Below are positions 11,001 to 17,998 of a stretch of DNA of 64,000 nt, in pieces. Made by a program: the position numbers and the translations under genes. The notes below the pieces were generated by a model. That model worked only from the letters and a program-made list of their open reading frames with translations. It ran no database searches and had not been told where the DNA came from. Each line of letters opens with the position of its first letter. Positions within the stretch are counted from its first letter, which is position 1. This stretch comes from Methyloterricola oryzae (GTDB lineage Bacteria > Pseudomonadota > Gammaproteobacteria > Methylococcales > Methylococcaceae), in the NCBI RefSeq assembly GCF_000934725.1, contig NZ_JYNS01000001.1:1-64000 (forward strand). Reading direction: 5' to 3'.

Positions 11001-11940
11001 ATTGCTTCGCTTCCAGCACCCAGCGGTCACTTTCCCGGCGCACCGCGGCGCCTTCCCGAGCCAGCAGCTTGATGGAGCCGTTGGCACGCACAGCTGTCTT
11101 GGCAGAGATGCGGCCTTGCTGATTCACGGCGAAGCCCACCAGGGTCACATTGCCGCGATCCGCCAGCAGCTTGCCCAGGTTGGCCACCTCGCCGCCGCTG
11201 CCCACCTCCACCAGGAGGCCGCGCAGGGCCGGATCGCCGCTGACCTCCTGCAGGTAAACCTTGTCCGAAGCCGCCGCCAGCACCACCTGCCCGTCCGGGG
11301 CGGATACACTGCCCTGGTTGCGGATGGCTGGCGCAGCCATGACGATGCGCCCGGACGCGGCGGCATCGATCTTGGCGCCGGCGGCGACCTCGATGGCGAT
11401 CTTCTCGGGCTTGCCATCAACGCCGGTGCGAAACACCGTGCCGTCACTGGTGAGCGTGGGACGTCCGTCCTGGTCGATCACCTTGGTCAGGCCGCGCTGG
11501 AACGTGTCATCGCTGATCTGCAGGGTGCTGACCACCAGGGAGTTGGCGTCCACCTTGGCGTCCTTGCCGAACAGAAAGCCGTTCTGGTTGACCAGATAGA
11601 TCTGGCCATTGGCGCTGACGGTGCCAAGGATGCGGCTGGGGTCGGCCTGGTGGATACGGTTCAGGGCGATGGCCGAAGCGGAGGGCTGGCGGAATCGCAC
11701 GGCGCCGTCGCGGCTCACGTTGAAGCTTTGCCAGTCGAGAATGGCGCGGTCGGTGTGCTGGATGACATTGAGGGTGTTGCCGCTCACGGCATGTTCGGCG
11801 ATTCCCAAAGCGGCGAAGGCCTGTTCGGCCACGGGCAGTTCCGCCGCGCAGACACCCTGGGCGCACACGCTCATGACCAGCAACGAGTGGATGACCCGCG
11901 CCAGAAGTAGGCCCCGAGGATAGGTACATTCAGTATTCAT
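2005..11940 (-). CDS. Filamentous haemagglutinin-type exoprotein (TpsA), 3311 aa
   Basis: The start is the ATG at 11940, whose first 11 bases overlap the end of tpsB; the frame stays open further upstream but that part is antisense to nothing useful and lies inside tpsB. A signal peptide (SLLVMSVCAQGVCAAE) precedes a TPS secretion domain at about 40-300. That domain includes LDWQSFNVSRDGAVRF, NRIHQADPSRILG and the NPNG-like motif NQNGFLFG. Thousands of residues of repetitive Gly/Ala/Leu-rich strands follow, typical of a right-handed beta-helix. The last 600 or so residues resemble the DUF3739 region found in FHA-family outer-membrane proteins. The extreme C-terminus reads GDCSIRDVREGKPGCG, a Cys-x11-Cys pair suggestive of a disulphide anchor loop. 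It should be exported by Sec, then through the adjacent TpsB, and act at the cell surface as adhesin or matrix protein. Confidence 0.93.
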   Translation of the reverse strand: MNTECTYPRGLLLARVIHSLLVMSVCAQGVCAAELPVAEQAFAALGIAEHAVSGNTLNVIQHTDRAILDWQSFNVSRDGAVRFRQPSASAIALNRIHQADPSRILGTVSANGQIYLVNQNGFLFGKDAKVDANSLVVSTLQISDDTFQRGLTKVIDQDGRPTLTSDGTVFRTGVDGKPEKIAIEVAAGAKIDAAASGRIVMAAPAIRNQGSVSAPDGQVVLAAASDKVYLQEVSGDPALRGLLVEVGSGGEVANLGKLLADRGNVTLVGFAVNQQGRISAKTAVRANGSIKLLAREGAAVRRESDRWVLEAKQSIRAQDTGDGLGTRASVILGEGSLTQASPDLKDKATAVDSQTQEASRVDIMGNRVELCAGSLLRARSGQVNITATEHPDLPGAEGVRNESRLIIDQGARIDVSGLKRVSLPMERNVVKVELRNNELRDSPLQKSGILNGRTVSVDIRKGTPIGDISGALERIGRTVRERSTAGGSLKLGSEGDVLLQQGSLLDFSGGSLLYRPGYIKTTQLIQDRHTVDIGEASPDVRYDGILGDIEKTYRAWHFTRRWEVPGAGGQGRFEAGYVEGKGAGSLSIAANVLELEGGLKGGAVSGLHQRQAEQYVPGGNLSIDLARTPDSTQPVQLGGVADASASQPTLVLGADFMPAAGLGKASIASGGVVTVPADVTVQVPGSGSLALRGGEVKMDGGIRGAAASVELSTRLTSSTQGRLSGGVDLGPTALIDVAGQWVNDLPDPQARPYLGPVFRDGGSVQVTAEGDVSMKAGSRVDVSGGGWRAVDGQVTAGNAGSVTLAAEAPAGSNLRLDGQLQGYALGGGQGGTLSLASARVDIGEGDTAGAGLRLASGFFSQGGFQTFQVSSNRSGITVQAGTQVSPVVANRELDPGFTRQRTGAALARFSHVETLQEAARQPAKLTLTLARTNGDGGPDAAIRLEPGAQIRTDARGAVSLVSDTSLFLEGSIIAPAGNIALQVTPPFGTDPGFLAGQGIWLGTGASLAAPGQALLMNDPAGLITGDVLDGGTVSLRADRGFVNLLPGSVIDVSGTAARVDVASQGVAGGVLPVRRLVPSNGGSIELRAAEGMQLQGTLRAAPGPVAGAAGGSLSIELNKLTRSEPDPLSTGQQPFPDAPSVIRVNGMQVTDRPVDLSLGKALPASEFGIATLSQSQVEEGRFANLSVTTPGRIELQGDLVLQTQRSIRLDSPVLQARPQGGRASAELDSAYIALGSRQTRPGDGVAVTGSGSLTANAGLIDLVGTTVLSGFGKADLASTGDIRLEGIRTTQEQRDLTGEYLMAGDLSLAADQVYPTTLSDFRIALENAPTAALRIAPGDGPSPVFSAGGYLRMEAPVIEQGGVLKVPLGSLSLTAATQLDMLPGSLTTNAGGGALIPFGRTQGGLDWVYPLGTQKLVYASRAEGTSLAPPDKQLNLSAGAVQLEAGAKIDSSGGGDLFAFEFVPGIGGSKDVLESDASAPKFAVLPGFQGNAAPTDPLELPTSGLQVGDSVHLASGGGLPSGDYVLLPAHYALLPGAFLVTQQAGTRDFGPGNRFRNDLGNVVIAGYRSVAGTPLRDARWSGFAVTPRSAVRARAQYDLATGNAFFSAQAERKKQAVAQLPQDAGSLVIDAQSALALAGDVVATAVKNGRAGALDIAAQRIEIVADAAPGGAGQVRLSAADLDRLQVGSVLIGGVRSVGENATNIATRAQNITVAQDAALAAPELILTAQDGIQVGEGAHLSGTGKAVVQTVKPLHIEGDSALLRVSAGPQAEVQRQGGDGTRGSLQVAAGAVLEADGSMNLDASAESSFQGQLAMKGGSLQVTAPHVALGEANGRTQGLLLSASQLNALNLDSLVLGSPNPVGVEGSFELNLGSLDWRSAGVAGHGAAGDVAQISADTLSLSNPYAASAEAGHGNGVLQLRAQRFVLGAGAYRVDGFSSADVQAAGQIAGSGAGSLQSTVDLSFTAPVWTSGPGANTQIQASGHAVSVARSGEASPAAPALGGRLDIAAGNLAFSGNVRLPSGQVRLSVERGNLSLDAGTRIDVSGRAVGADAVLSDGGSIALSAAAGDVFLNPSASLELGGSRGGGLEVQASGRVELAGSMNAAGSNAPGSFSLDQGTAKAGDAWSALFNQLVASGFGDTLDLRVRQGDLVVAAGQRLAGHDISLAADAGDVRIGGTVAAQGSGARVLLDAGDRLELASTAQVTARGTGGKAGLLWLQATDGDGDGNAGVDIASGAALDASPGDAGTAAGAVQLAALRSTDDVAVSGDLRSAVKAGQVTVEAVRTEVHEGTITAAETAAWETDTAAFMTHADAIESRLGIPGGLRPGLTVQSPGDLVLGAQGWDLSGQRYGGRPGVLVLEAAGDLRFDGSLSDGILSYDPSGIDVSALLGAGTFIPVKDQLMSDRSWGYRLVAGKDVSLASGALVRTGTGDIDVQAGRDFVLADDTSALYTAGRAETQARYGSLKPSFVAFGFYGEYPVEGGSIRINAGRDLVGAATGQFFNDWFVETGNWSRNPTHTGETPTAWALALGAADIRFDGQPLANSRFRQNLGALGGGDVDLRAGRDVHDLSVMLPTTGKQLGQQARPEVPSDSNFLSNQVQVGGGGDLTLTAGGDVRGGTFYVGRGSATLRAGGALSTDEAGLGSVLALGESHFDVQAVGDVAIGAVLNPTVIAGGRNASYFFTYSADSQLKLDSVAGDVRLQNDVNGLVSALNARRASSESLDLPGAALRAFAVYPGSLEVSAPQGSIGIEHSLVTLPSAQGRFALEAGGNLTTGNAGVNVTVLQSDADPTLLPSVAFPARSFLDASQRLDPFGAASLIHATSPLHGSTAEPATLRAGGNILAQDPLLFSFASPAEVTAGGNLRDVSFKLQHAGYRLSTFDMGGDLSFTTPRAAAGNLLNLVRGIELSGPGELWINAGGSVDLGTSQGIYTLGNTFNTALPDEGASISILVGVKSPPDFDAFAKAYDPTATINRAALTAFLRRRGGDGTLSETDAPAVYAGLAPTEQREFLFGLFFTQLSDAAKKAAVSGLKKDYEPGFAAADRLFPGGADFKGDVSLVFSRIQTVDGGDINLLVPGGEVNAGLAVSFSGAKPTSQLGIVTQRDGAINAFVDRDFQVNQSRVFALDGGDITVWSSNGNIDAGRGAKSAIAAPPPIISFDAQGNLRIEYPPVVSGSGIRTAATTTGRDPGDVVLAAPRGVVDAAEAGIGGNNVTIAANAIIGASNIDVGGVASGLPTVNVAVPALPAGAESAAASAAQAAQQSTAQADSNSATNPVSASNSSLLRPLQVDVLGFGDCSIRDVREGKPGCG

Positions 11941-13501
11941 AGGCCACCCGGAAGTCCAAGCGCTGCTCACCGACGCCTGTGCTGTCCAGGGCCACCAGGG
12001 GATAGGCCCAATCCAGCTCGCTGATGAAATGGGCGAAGGCCCGGAACCGCAGCCCCGCCCCACAACTGGCCAGGGTGTAGCCGCGGGGGGCGCCCGGCAA
12101 GGCATCCTGGATCCACAGCCGCGCATAATCGCCGAACAGCAACAGGCGCAGCCGGTCCACGCCGTCAGAGGCGGCGAAGGCGAGATCGGGGAAGTGCATT
12201 TCGAAGCTGGCGTTGAACCCGTTGTCGCCCAGCGCCTGGGTTTCGTGGTAACCGCGCACGCTCTGCCAGCCGCCGGCCCCGAACTGCTCGTTGCTGATGA
12301 GGGGCGAATCCGCCAGTTGCCCGGCCAGGCGCATGTGCGCCTGGAAATCCGCCGGCAGCATCTGGCGGTGGCGCAGGTCGGCGGCCCCGTAGATGTAGGC
12401 GGAGGTGGAGCCGGCGCGCTTGTCCTCGAACTCCTGCTGGGTGTTGCCCAGTCCGCGGATAGAGAAGTTCACCTCCGCGTTGAACTGGGTGAGCGAATTG
12501 TCCTCCCAGGTCAGGCCGCCACCGTAGGACAGCAGGAAGGGCGAATAGGAGATCGGCGTGTTCTGGGTGTCCGAACCGGCCAGCACCAGGGACTGACCGA
12601 AGTCCTTGTAGTCCCAGCCAAAGGTGGCGCTGTGGTAATAGCGCCCTTCCCCGGGCAGGGGCTTGACCAGGCGCAGCCCGTAGATGTTGCCGTTGCCCAC
12701 CACCGTAAGGGCGCCAGCGGAAGCGATGTCGCTGCTGGAATTGAGGCCGATGCCGTAAAAGGCCAGGCGGGATTCGAGAAAATCCACGGGCATGACATAG
12801 GTGCCGGCCCAGACTTCCAGATCCTGGGTGTTCTCCGGCGATACCTGATATTGCAGGGAGGCGCTGTGATAGCGTTGCCACAGGTTGTCGTAGCGCAGCA
12901 GGCCGATCAGCCGTAAGCGCGAGGTATTGGCGCTATTGCGGCCATTGACTTCGACGCTTCCGTGCAGCGGGAGCTGATCTTCCACGCCGAGATCGACCTC
13001 CACCGTGCCGGGCGTCCGGCCGGCGCGCATGACAGGTGTGATGCTGCGGTCCTGACTCTGCTGGCTCAATTCCGCCAACTGAGCCTGGGCCTTGGGGAGG
13101 TCCAGCACTTCGCCCTTGGCCAGGGCCGGAACCTGTTCGCGAATCTTGGAAGGGGAAAAATAACGGGCCCCCGTAACCTTGAGACGGTCCACCGTGCCCT
13201 CGCTGACCTGCAGGACGATCACCCCAGAGCCAACTTCCTGCTCGGGGATGTCCACATTGCAGGCCGCGAAACCGCGCGCCTGATAGAGCGCTTCCAGCGC
13301 CTTGCGCGCGGCCTCCACGTCGTCCACGGTCTTGCCGGGGCCGAGAAAAGGGTAAACGGTCTTCTCGACGTCGCGTACCGGCAGGCGGGTATTACCCCGC
13401 ACCCGGTATTCGCGGACATCGAACATCTCGAGCGCTGCGGTTGCAGCGCTGGCCGGCAACAGCAAGGCTGCCGCGGTCAGGGCCCGGACCTTCAAGCGCA
13501 A
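11930..13501 (-). CDS. TpsB outer-membrane transporter, ShlB/FhaC/HecB family
   Basis: This 523-residue protein has a signal peptide (ALTAAALLLPASAATA) and two POTRA-type regions at about 28-100 and 100-180. A 16-strand barrel follows, with the Omp85-family loop motif SVRGYHE near residue 410 and a terminal aromatic strand ending FRVAYEY. Length and layout match FhaC/ShlB. It should secrete the TpsA encoded immediately downstream; the two frames overlap by 11 nt. The start is TTG, preceded by AAGG at 9 nt. No in-frame ATG lies early enough to keep the signal peptide, so TTG is preferred. The PKD gene ends 14 nt upstream. Confidence 0.94.
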   Translation of the reverse strand: MRLKVRALTAAALLLPASAATAALEMFDVREYRVRGNTRLPVRDVEKTVYPFLGPGKTVDDVEAARKALEALYQARGFAACNVDIPEQEVGSGVIVLQVSEGTVDRLKVTGARYFSPSKIREQVPALAKGEVLDLPKAQAQLAELSQQSQDRSITPVMRAGRTPGTVEVDLGVEDQLPLHGSVEVNGRNSANTSRLRLIGLLRYDNLWQRYHSASLQYQVSPENTQDLEVWAGTYVMPVDFLESRLAFYGIGLNSSSDIASAGALTVVGNGNIYGLRLVKPLPGEGRYYHSATFGWDYKDFGQSLVLAGSDTQNTPISYSPFLLSYGGGLTWEDNSLTQFNAEVNFSIRGLGNTQQEFEDKRAGSTSAYIYGAADLRHRQMLPADFQAHMRLAGQLADSPLISNEQFGAGGWQSVRGYHETQALGDNGFNASFEMHFPDLAFAASDGVDRLRLLLFGDYARLWIQDALPGAPRGYTLASCGAGLRFRAFAHFISELDWAYPLVALDSTGVGEQRLDFRVAYEY

Positions 13502-13515
13502 TCAGACCAACCTTG

Positions 13516-14793
13516 CTACTTGGCTTTGCGCTCGACCACGATAGCCGCCGTATCGCACAGAGCCTTGCTCTTGTTGCTGGGCTTCACGCAGATCTGCAGC
13601 GCACCGTTGGCGGTGACGAAGCTCTTGCCCGGCTTCCAGGGGATGCTGCCCTTGCGCAAGGGCACGGTCTTGATTAGCTTCTTGAACTTCACCCCGTTCT
13701 TGGCGAACTTGATGGTGGCCTTGCGCTTGCCGTTGATCTCCTGATAGCGCCAGGTGATGGTTTGCCGCTGGCCTACCGTCCAGGTGGATGGGACATCCAG
13801 CAGAACCGCCGGCCCTGAAGCCGGGAACTCGGTGACGATCACCTGAACCGTGTCGCTGGCGTTGGCGGCGCCATCGTTCACGGTGAGGGTGAAGTCGTAG
13901 GTTCCCGCCGTTCCCGCCAGGAAGCTGGGCGTCGCGCTGTTGGCGTTGGTCAGGGTGACGTTGGCTCCACTGGTTTGTGTCCAGGTATAGGTCAAGGGCG
14001 TCGGCGCGCTGTCCGGATCGCTGCTGGCGCTGCCATCCAGGCTTACCGTGACACCCAGGCCCACGGCCTGGTCCGCGCCGGCATTGGCGGTGGGCGGTTG
14101 ATTGGAACCGAGGCTTCCCGACGAGGCAAAGGTCAAGACGCCGGCTGAAGACAGTGTCCAACTGCCCGCCTTGAGTATCTGGCCTTCCGCCTGTCCGGTG
14201 GAATTGTTGACGTAATAGAAATCCAGCGGTGTGTCGGTGGTGGCCACGGTGCTGCCCGCCACCTGGCCGCCCAGGTCGGAGCCCCAGTCGTCGCCGGCAA
14301 AATAGCCCGCGTCGGAAGCCGTGAAGGCCGCCGACAAATTGGCCGCGGCCGAGGCCGGCGTTCCGTCATAGGGCGTGGTGTTCAGATCCAGCACGTAGTA
14401 CTGGATCTTCTGCCGCACGGCGTCGATGGCGACGAAGTTGGAGCGGAGAATGCCCGCCCCCTCGCTGCTGGAGAGCAGGTAACCCCACTGGCTGATATTG
14501 CTGTTGTCGGACTTCAGCGGATAGAAGCCCGCCACGTTGAACACCAGTCCCGATTTGCCGAGGAAGGCCGAGTACGCCGGGTCGGAAGACAAGTCGTAGG
14601 TGCCGCCGGGGTTTTGCAGGAACTGCACCAGGGTGCGGCCCAGGTCCTTGTAGTAGGACTTGCCCGATGCCTCGTCATAGACCGCCACGAACAACTCCGA
14701 CGGGTCGCCGCGGGTGCCGTCACTGATCGCCGCCAGCGCGGGCTGCCCCAGCAGCAAGGCGGCGCTTGCCAAAAGGCTCTTAAAAATTCTCAT
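13516..14793 (-). CDS. Secreted PKD-domain protein of the two-partner secretion operon
   Basis: This 425-residue protein starts at the ATG preceded by GGAG at 7 nt. A signal peptide (FKSLLASAALLLGQPALAA) leads into an uncharacterised region of about 210 residues rich in Ser, Gly and aromatic residues. A PKD/Ig-like domain lies at about 235-325 (QPPTANAGADQAVGLGVTVSL, DPDSAPTPLTYTWTQTSGA, GTYDFTLTVND). A Lys-rich C-terminal region with two Cys closes the protein. PKD domains are extracellular beta-sandwiches used for binding or as spacers. It lies 99 nt downstream of the binding-protein-like gene and 14 nt upstream of tpsB, so it is probably part of the secretion operon. Its own ligand or partner is not evident. 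Confidence 0.85.
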   Translation of the reverse strand: MRIFKSLLASAALLLGQPALAAISDGTRGDPSELFVAVYDEASGKSYYKDLGRTLVQFLQNPGGTYDLSSDPAYSAFLGKSGLVFNVAGFYPLKSDNSNISQWGYLLSSSEGAGILRSNFVAIDAVRQKIQYYVLDLNTTPYDGTPASAAANLSAAFTASDAGYFAGDDWGSDLGGQVAGSTVATTDTPLDFYYVNNSTGQAEGQILKAGSWTLSSAGVLTFASSGSLGSNQPPTANAGADQAVGLGVTVSLDGSASSDPDSAPTPLTYTWTQTSGANVTLTNANSATPSFLAGTAGTYDFTLTVNDGAANASDTVQVIVTEFPASGPAVLLDVPSTWTVGQRQTITWRYQEINGKRKATIKFAKNGVKFKKLIKTVPLRKGSIPWKPGKSFVTANGALQICVKPSNKSKALCDTAAIVVERKAK

Positions 14794-14892
14794 CGATGGT
14801 CTCCAGGAAGGAGTGATTTCAGTCTCTGTTTCAGGCGTGCTCAGAGGCACCGAGCGGAACCGCTCGGGCCTCTGGATAGCGCGCGGGTTCGC

Positions 14893-16431
14893 TTACAGCA
14901 GCGGCTGCTTGCCGTTGGCGCTGTCGTCCACCTGCAGGTTGCGGCAGTTGTCCACCGTGGCGCCGTTGGGCGCGTGGGTGTAGGGCGTGACCGGCTGGGT
15001 CGGATCGAAGGGATGGACTACCGGATAACCCTGGGAGGTCACCGCGATGAAGTAACCGGCTTCGGTACCGAGCGCCCAAGGCTGGGACGTGAGGGCGTTC
15101 AGTGCACCGAACACCGCCGGCGAGGTGGCGTCGGTGGTGATCTTCTCGAGGATCACCTCCTGGTCCGCGCTGGGCTTGGGGTCCACCTTGCGCCATGCGT
15201 AGGCGGCCTCGGAGAAGTAGGCGTAATGGCCGGCCGCCACCTCGGCGACCGTCGGGGCGAAGCCGTCAATCTTGATGTAGCGGTAGTTCCGGCTCAGGTT
15301 GGCGTTGCGTTCGGTAGTGAGCATGCTGATGGCCCATACCTTGGCGCCGCTGGCATTGAGACCTGCCACATTGCTGCCATCGTTGAAATCGTCCAGGCAG
15401 TTCTCGGTGGCGGTTACCTGGGTAGGCGTCACCACCACGGGACCCAAGACCGGATTGCTCACTTCCACCGGCGGCGTCCCGGTGGCGGCGCAGGGTGTAT
15501 TGAGGAAATAGGCGTTGATCGCGGACTGGGTGCTGGCGCCCTTGTTGCGACGGCAGATGTGCACCAGTTCGTTATCCGGGGGCGTGGACGCATAGTCCGT
15601 CAAGGCCTTGGAAACCCCGCCTTCGTTCACCTTGATATCGCTCCACTTCCCGATGCGTCCCGCGAACAGGCTGGTGAGCAGGGACTTGCTCAGGCTGGGC
15701 ATGCAGGCCGCCGTTTCGTCGCCGGCCGTGCAGGTACCAGGCAGGGTACCGTTGGCGATTTGCGCCCTTTGCAGGGCGTCGCGTAGATCCTTGGTAACCG
15801 GCGTGTTCTGGATCACGCCGCCACCATTACGCACCGTCAGCGCCGCGGTCACCGCCGCCGTGCTGCCCTGGCTGTAGGTGGTGCCGTCGATGGTGGGGGT
15901 GTAGTTGGGACCGCGGAAGCCGTATGGGTCCACGTCCAGCACGCCCATGTCGGGCGTCTGCTTGGTCACGTCTCCGGTGCGGTCGGTACTGCACAGATAC
16001 GTGGCGCCGGGCGTTGCCTGGGTGCACTGGGCAGCGCCGCTGACGGTATTGCTAATGCCCATGAAATTGATGGGCTTGGTGGGCTCCAGCATGGGCAGGA
16101 CGCCGGTGATGGCGCCGTTGCGGTTGCGCTTGAGGATCAGCAGATTCGGGTCCGCCAGGCTCAGGCCCGGCACCTTGGCCGAATCCAGCGTGCAGAAATA
16201 GGCCCGGTAATAGGTGCCCTGGCCCACAGCATCGTTATCACGATACAGGTCCAGGGTACCGGCCTTGCAGATGTCGTTCAGGACGTCGATCAGATTGTTG
16301 TCCTGGATGGTAGAACCGGCGATACGCAGGGTAATGGACGGGGTCGCGGTCGGCGCCAGGGCCCATGCCGGGGAAGCGGCCAGGCTGGCGGCCAGGGCGG
16401 CGACTGTGACACTGTATCGAATTAAATACAT
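14893..16431 (-). CDS. Secreted periplasmic-binding-protein-like protein, first gene of the TPS operon
   Basis: The 512-residue product has a clear signal peptide (YSVTVAALAASLAASPAWA); its ATG follows GGAG at 8 nt. The mature N-terminus contains ITLRIAGSTIQDNN, and further on come LTSLFAGRIGKWSDIKVN and ICRRNKGASTQSAINAYF. These resemble the segments of PstS-type phosphate-binding proteins that form the anion pocket and hinge. It is longer than PstS (about 320-350) and no ABC transporter genes are adjacent, so a transport role is unlikely. Several cysteines could form disulphides. It leads an operon encoding a TPS exoprotein and a PMF motor, so an accessory role at the surface is inferred. 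Fold assignment is by motif resemblance only. Confidence 0.75.
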   Translation of the reverse strand: MYLIRYSVTVAALAASLAASPAWALAPTATPSITLRIAGSTIQDNNLIDVLNDICKAGTLDLYRDNDAVGQGTYYRAYFCTLDSAKVPGLSLADPNLLILKRNRNGAITGVLPMLEPTKPINFMGISNTVSGAAQCTQATPGATYLCSTDRTGDVTKQTPDMGVLDVDPYGFRGPNYTPTIDGTTYSQGSTAAVTAALTVRNGGGVIQNTPVTKDLRDALQRAQIANGTLPGTCTAGDETAACMPSLSKSLLTSLFAGRIGKWSDIKVNEGGVSKALTDYASTPPDNELVHICRRNKGASTQSAINAYFLNTPCAATGTPPVEVSNPVLGPVVVTPTQVTATENCLDDFNDGSNVAGLNASGAKVWAISMLTTERNANLSRNYRYIKIDGFAPTVAEVAAGHYAYFSEAAYAWRKVDPKPSADQEVILEKITTDATSPAVFGALNALTSQPWALGTEAGYFIAVTSQGYPVVHPFDPTQPVTPYTHAPNGATVDNCRNLQVDDSANGKQPLL

Positions 16432-16953
16432 GATCGAACTCCGATTGAAAAAATTTGGCTCAAGTGGGCGCCTATCAGGCACGCAATTAGTCTCCGGGCC
16501 CATCTCATGAGGCATGGCCCCGATGTGCTGCCGCCCGTTAGAAGTGGCAATTGTACCTTCGATATATCTTATTTGGCATTCCGAAAGCGATAGGCATTTT
16601 GTGTACCAATTTCATTTTTTGTCACTATCTACATGTTTACCAGGAACAAAAAGTCCGTAAGCCACATATCTCCCGCTTAGGCGGCACCATTTTCAGGCAA
16701 GACGCACCAAAACAACTCAAATTGTTAATTTAAAAAGCTATTTGTGCGATAAGAAGGGCACACAGGCGATATGCTTTATCACAGTAGTCGTATCTAATAA
16801 GATATTCATAAACTTTAGTATTTTCATGGATATAGCGATTTCCGCGGATCGCTGAAATCCGCAAGCGCCGGCACCATTTCGGCGCAATATGCATTGAACC
16901 GTCACGGTCCTTTGCTTATGCTCGCTGCTATTGAATGGATCACGGGAAAGACT
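16432..16953. other. AT-rich intergenic region between the TPS operon and the ModE-like gene
   Basis: About 520 bases separate divergent genes. The stretch from roughly 16550 to 16830 is markedly AT-richer than its surroundings and holds no convincing reading frame. It must contain the promoters for the minus-strand TPS operon and the plus-strand regulator. No clear -35/-10 pair was identified by eye. A nested inverted repeat near 16834 is listed separately. Confidence 0.6.
16834..16859. promoter_or_regulatory. Nested inverted repeat, candidate operator upstream of the ModE-like gene
   Basis: AGCGAT and ATCGCT form an inverted repeat with an 8-base spacer (16834-16853). It overlaps a second one, GATTTC with GAAATC (16837-16859), centred near the palindrome CCGCGG. 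It sits about 100 bases before the regulator start, in an AT-rich region containing ATATAGCG, which resembles a ModE half-site. Binding is inference. Confidence 0.3.
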
Positions 16954-17415
16954 ATGCCTCGGCTGAAGAACAAGAGGGTCTCAACCAAGTACCAGATAAT
17001 CACGGCGTCTCCGTCTGACGAAGCTTGCCTGCCCAGGCTCAAGCTCAATCTGCGCCTGTTCCATGGCGACCACATCGCCATGGGCCCCGGCAAGGCCGAT
17101 CTGCTGGAGGCCATCGAGCGCACCGGCTCCATATCGGCGGCCGGCAAGAGCATGGAGATGAGTTATCGCCGCGCCTGGCTTCTGGTGGACGAAATGAACC
17201 GCTGTTTCAAGACGCCCCTGATCGAGACGGCCAAGGGTGGGAGCCACGGCGGGGGCGCGCACCTGACGCCTTTCGGCTACGAGGTGCTTGCCCGCTACCG
17301 GGAAATGATCACCGCGACCCGCCAGGTGGCCGCGGCTTATTTGGGCCTGTTCAAGGACATGATGCGCGATGCTCCAGCGGAAGCCAAAGTAGCGCCGGAG
17401 AACGCTGAGAGTTAG
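16954..17415 (+). CDS. ModE-type winged helix-turn-helix regulator without the molybdate-binding domain
   Basis: The product has 153 residues from the ATG at 16954 (GGGAAAG just upstream); an upstream ATG at 16918 or a TTG is possible. The central part (LLEAIERTGSISAAGKSMEM, SYRRAWLLVDEMNRCF, GGSHGGGAHLTPFGYEVLARY) is the LysR-like winged helix of ModE N-terminal domains. Full ModE adds two C-terminal molybdate-binding domains; these are absent, leaving only a short tail. It lies about 1.2 kb upstream of genes for the molybdenum storage protein and probably regulates them or molybdate uptake. Without the ligand domain, how it would sense molybdate is open. A GC-rich hairpin follows the stop. 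Confidence 0.85.
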   Translation: MPRLKNKRVSTKYQIITASPSDEACLPRLKLNLRLFHGDHIAMGPGKADLLEAIERTGSISAAGKSMEMSYRRAWLLVDEMNRCFKTPLIETAKGGSHGGGAHLTPFGYEVLARYREMITATRQVAAAYLGLFKDMMRDAPAEAKVAPENAES

Positions 17416-17417
17416 CA

Positions 17418-17433
17418 GAGGGCGGCTGCCCTC
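17418..17433 (+). terminator. GC hairpin after the ModE-like gene
   Basis: GAGGGC and GCCCTC flank a GGCT loop three bases after the stop codon. There is no T-run, so it may be a weak or Rho-assisted terminator or an mRNA-stabilising hairpin. Confidence 0.35.
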
Positions 17434-17604
17434 GGCATTGGCGCAGCAAACGGAGGCTTGGCTCACCCCGAACCGCGTGTCACCGGCGGCGCCGACGTCA
17501 TCAAATCGAAAAGCCTGCCCGCAACACCTCATAATGCCGCGACTGCCAGGCCCGCGTGCGATGCTCTGCAAACTGCCGCGGGACCGGGAGAGGCTGTCCG
17601 GTCT

Positions 17605-17967
17605 TCAGGTCGCCATGGTCTGCAGGTGGGCCTCGCTGACAATTTCCGCAGGGTCCGTCACATAGCGCTTGGGGCAACTGTCCAGGGAGTCCGACCAGCG
17701 CCTCAGGCGTAGCCACTGGCCGTTTTTCATCCGCCAGGCAGTTACCCGTTCCCAGAACACGTCGACCCTGATGGGAAATTCATCCACGTCAAAGCGTTCC
17801 TCGGAAAGGGTGAACTCATGCTGATAAAAGCAACGCTCACCGCGCAGATCGTATCCCCAAGTCTTGCGGGACTGGCTCACCGCGTCGTGGTGGGACTCAT
17901 ATTCCAGGGGATAGGTGACTTCAGACCGGTACTGGTCAGGCGGCTGTTCGGCCCAGTCGGAACGCAT
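17605..17967 (-). CDS. Unknown 120-residue protein between the ModE-like and mos genes
   Basis: No family was recognised. The ATG at 17967 has a good ribosome-binding site (GAGGTG). The product is acidic, rich in aromatic and charged residues (KTWGYDLRGERCFYQHEF, VDVFWERVTAWRMKNGQW), with no signal peptide or membrane helix. It is probably a small soluble cytoplasmic protein. It is encoded on the strand opposite its neighbours, converging on the ModE-like gene. A TA-rich palindrome lies about 20 bases upstream of its start. A link to molybdenum storage is suggested only by position. Confidence 0.7.
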   Translation of the reverse strand: MRSDWAEQPPDQYRSEVTYPLEYESHHDAVSQSRKTWGYDLRGERCFYQHEFTLSEERFDVDEFPIRVDVFWERVTAWRMKNGQWLRLRRWSDSLDSCPKRYVTDPAEIVSEAHLQTMAT

Positions 17968-17988
17968 GATGCACCTCGAATCGATATA

Positions 17989-17998
17989 TCTATATAGA
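17989..17998. promoter_or_regulatory. TCTATATAGA palindrome, ModE-box-like element
   Basis: A perfect 10-base palindrome embedded in TCGATATATCTATATAGA, upstream of the unknown minus-strand gene. TATATA half-sites with CG flanks are typical of ModE boxes, but a -10 element would look similar. Confidence 0.3.

Noticed and set aside
11941-12126. Upstream extension of tpsA by 62 codons
   Set aside because: It lies wholly inside tpsB, and the signal peptide begins only at the ATG at 11940.
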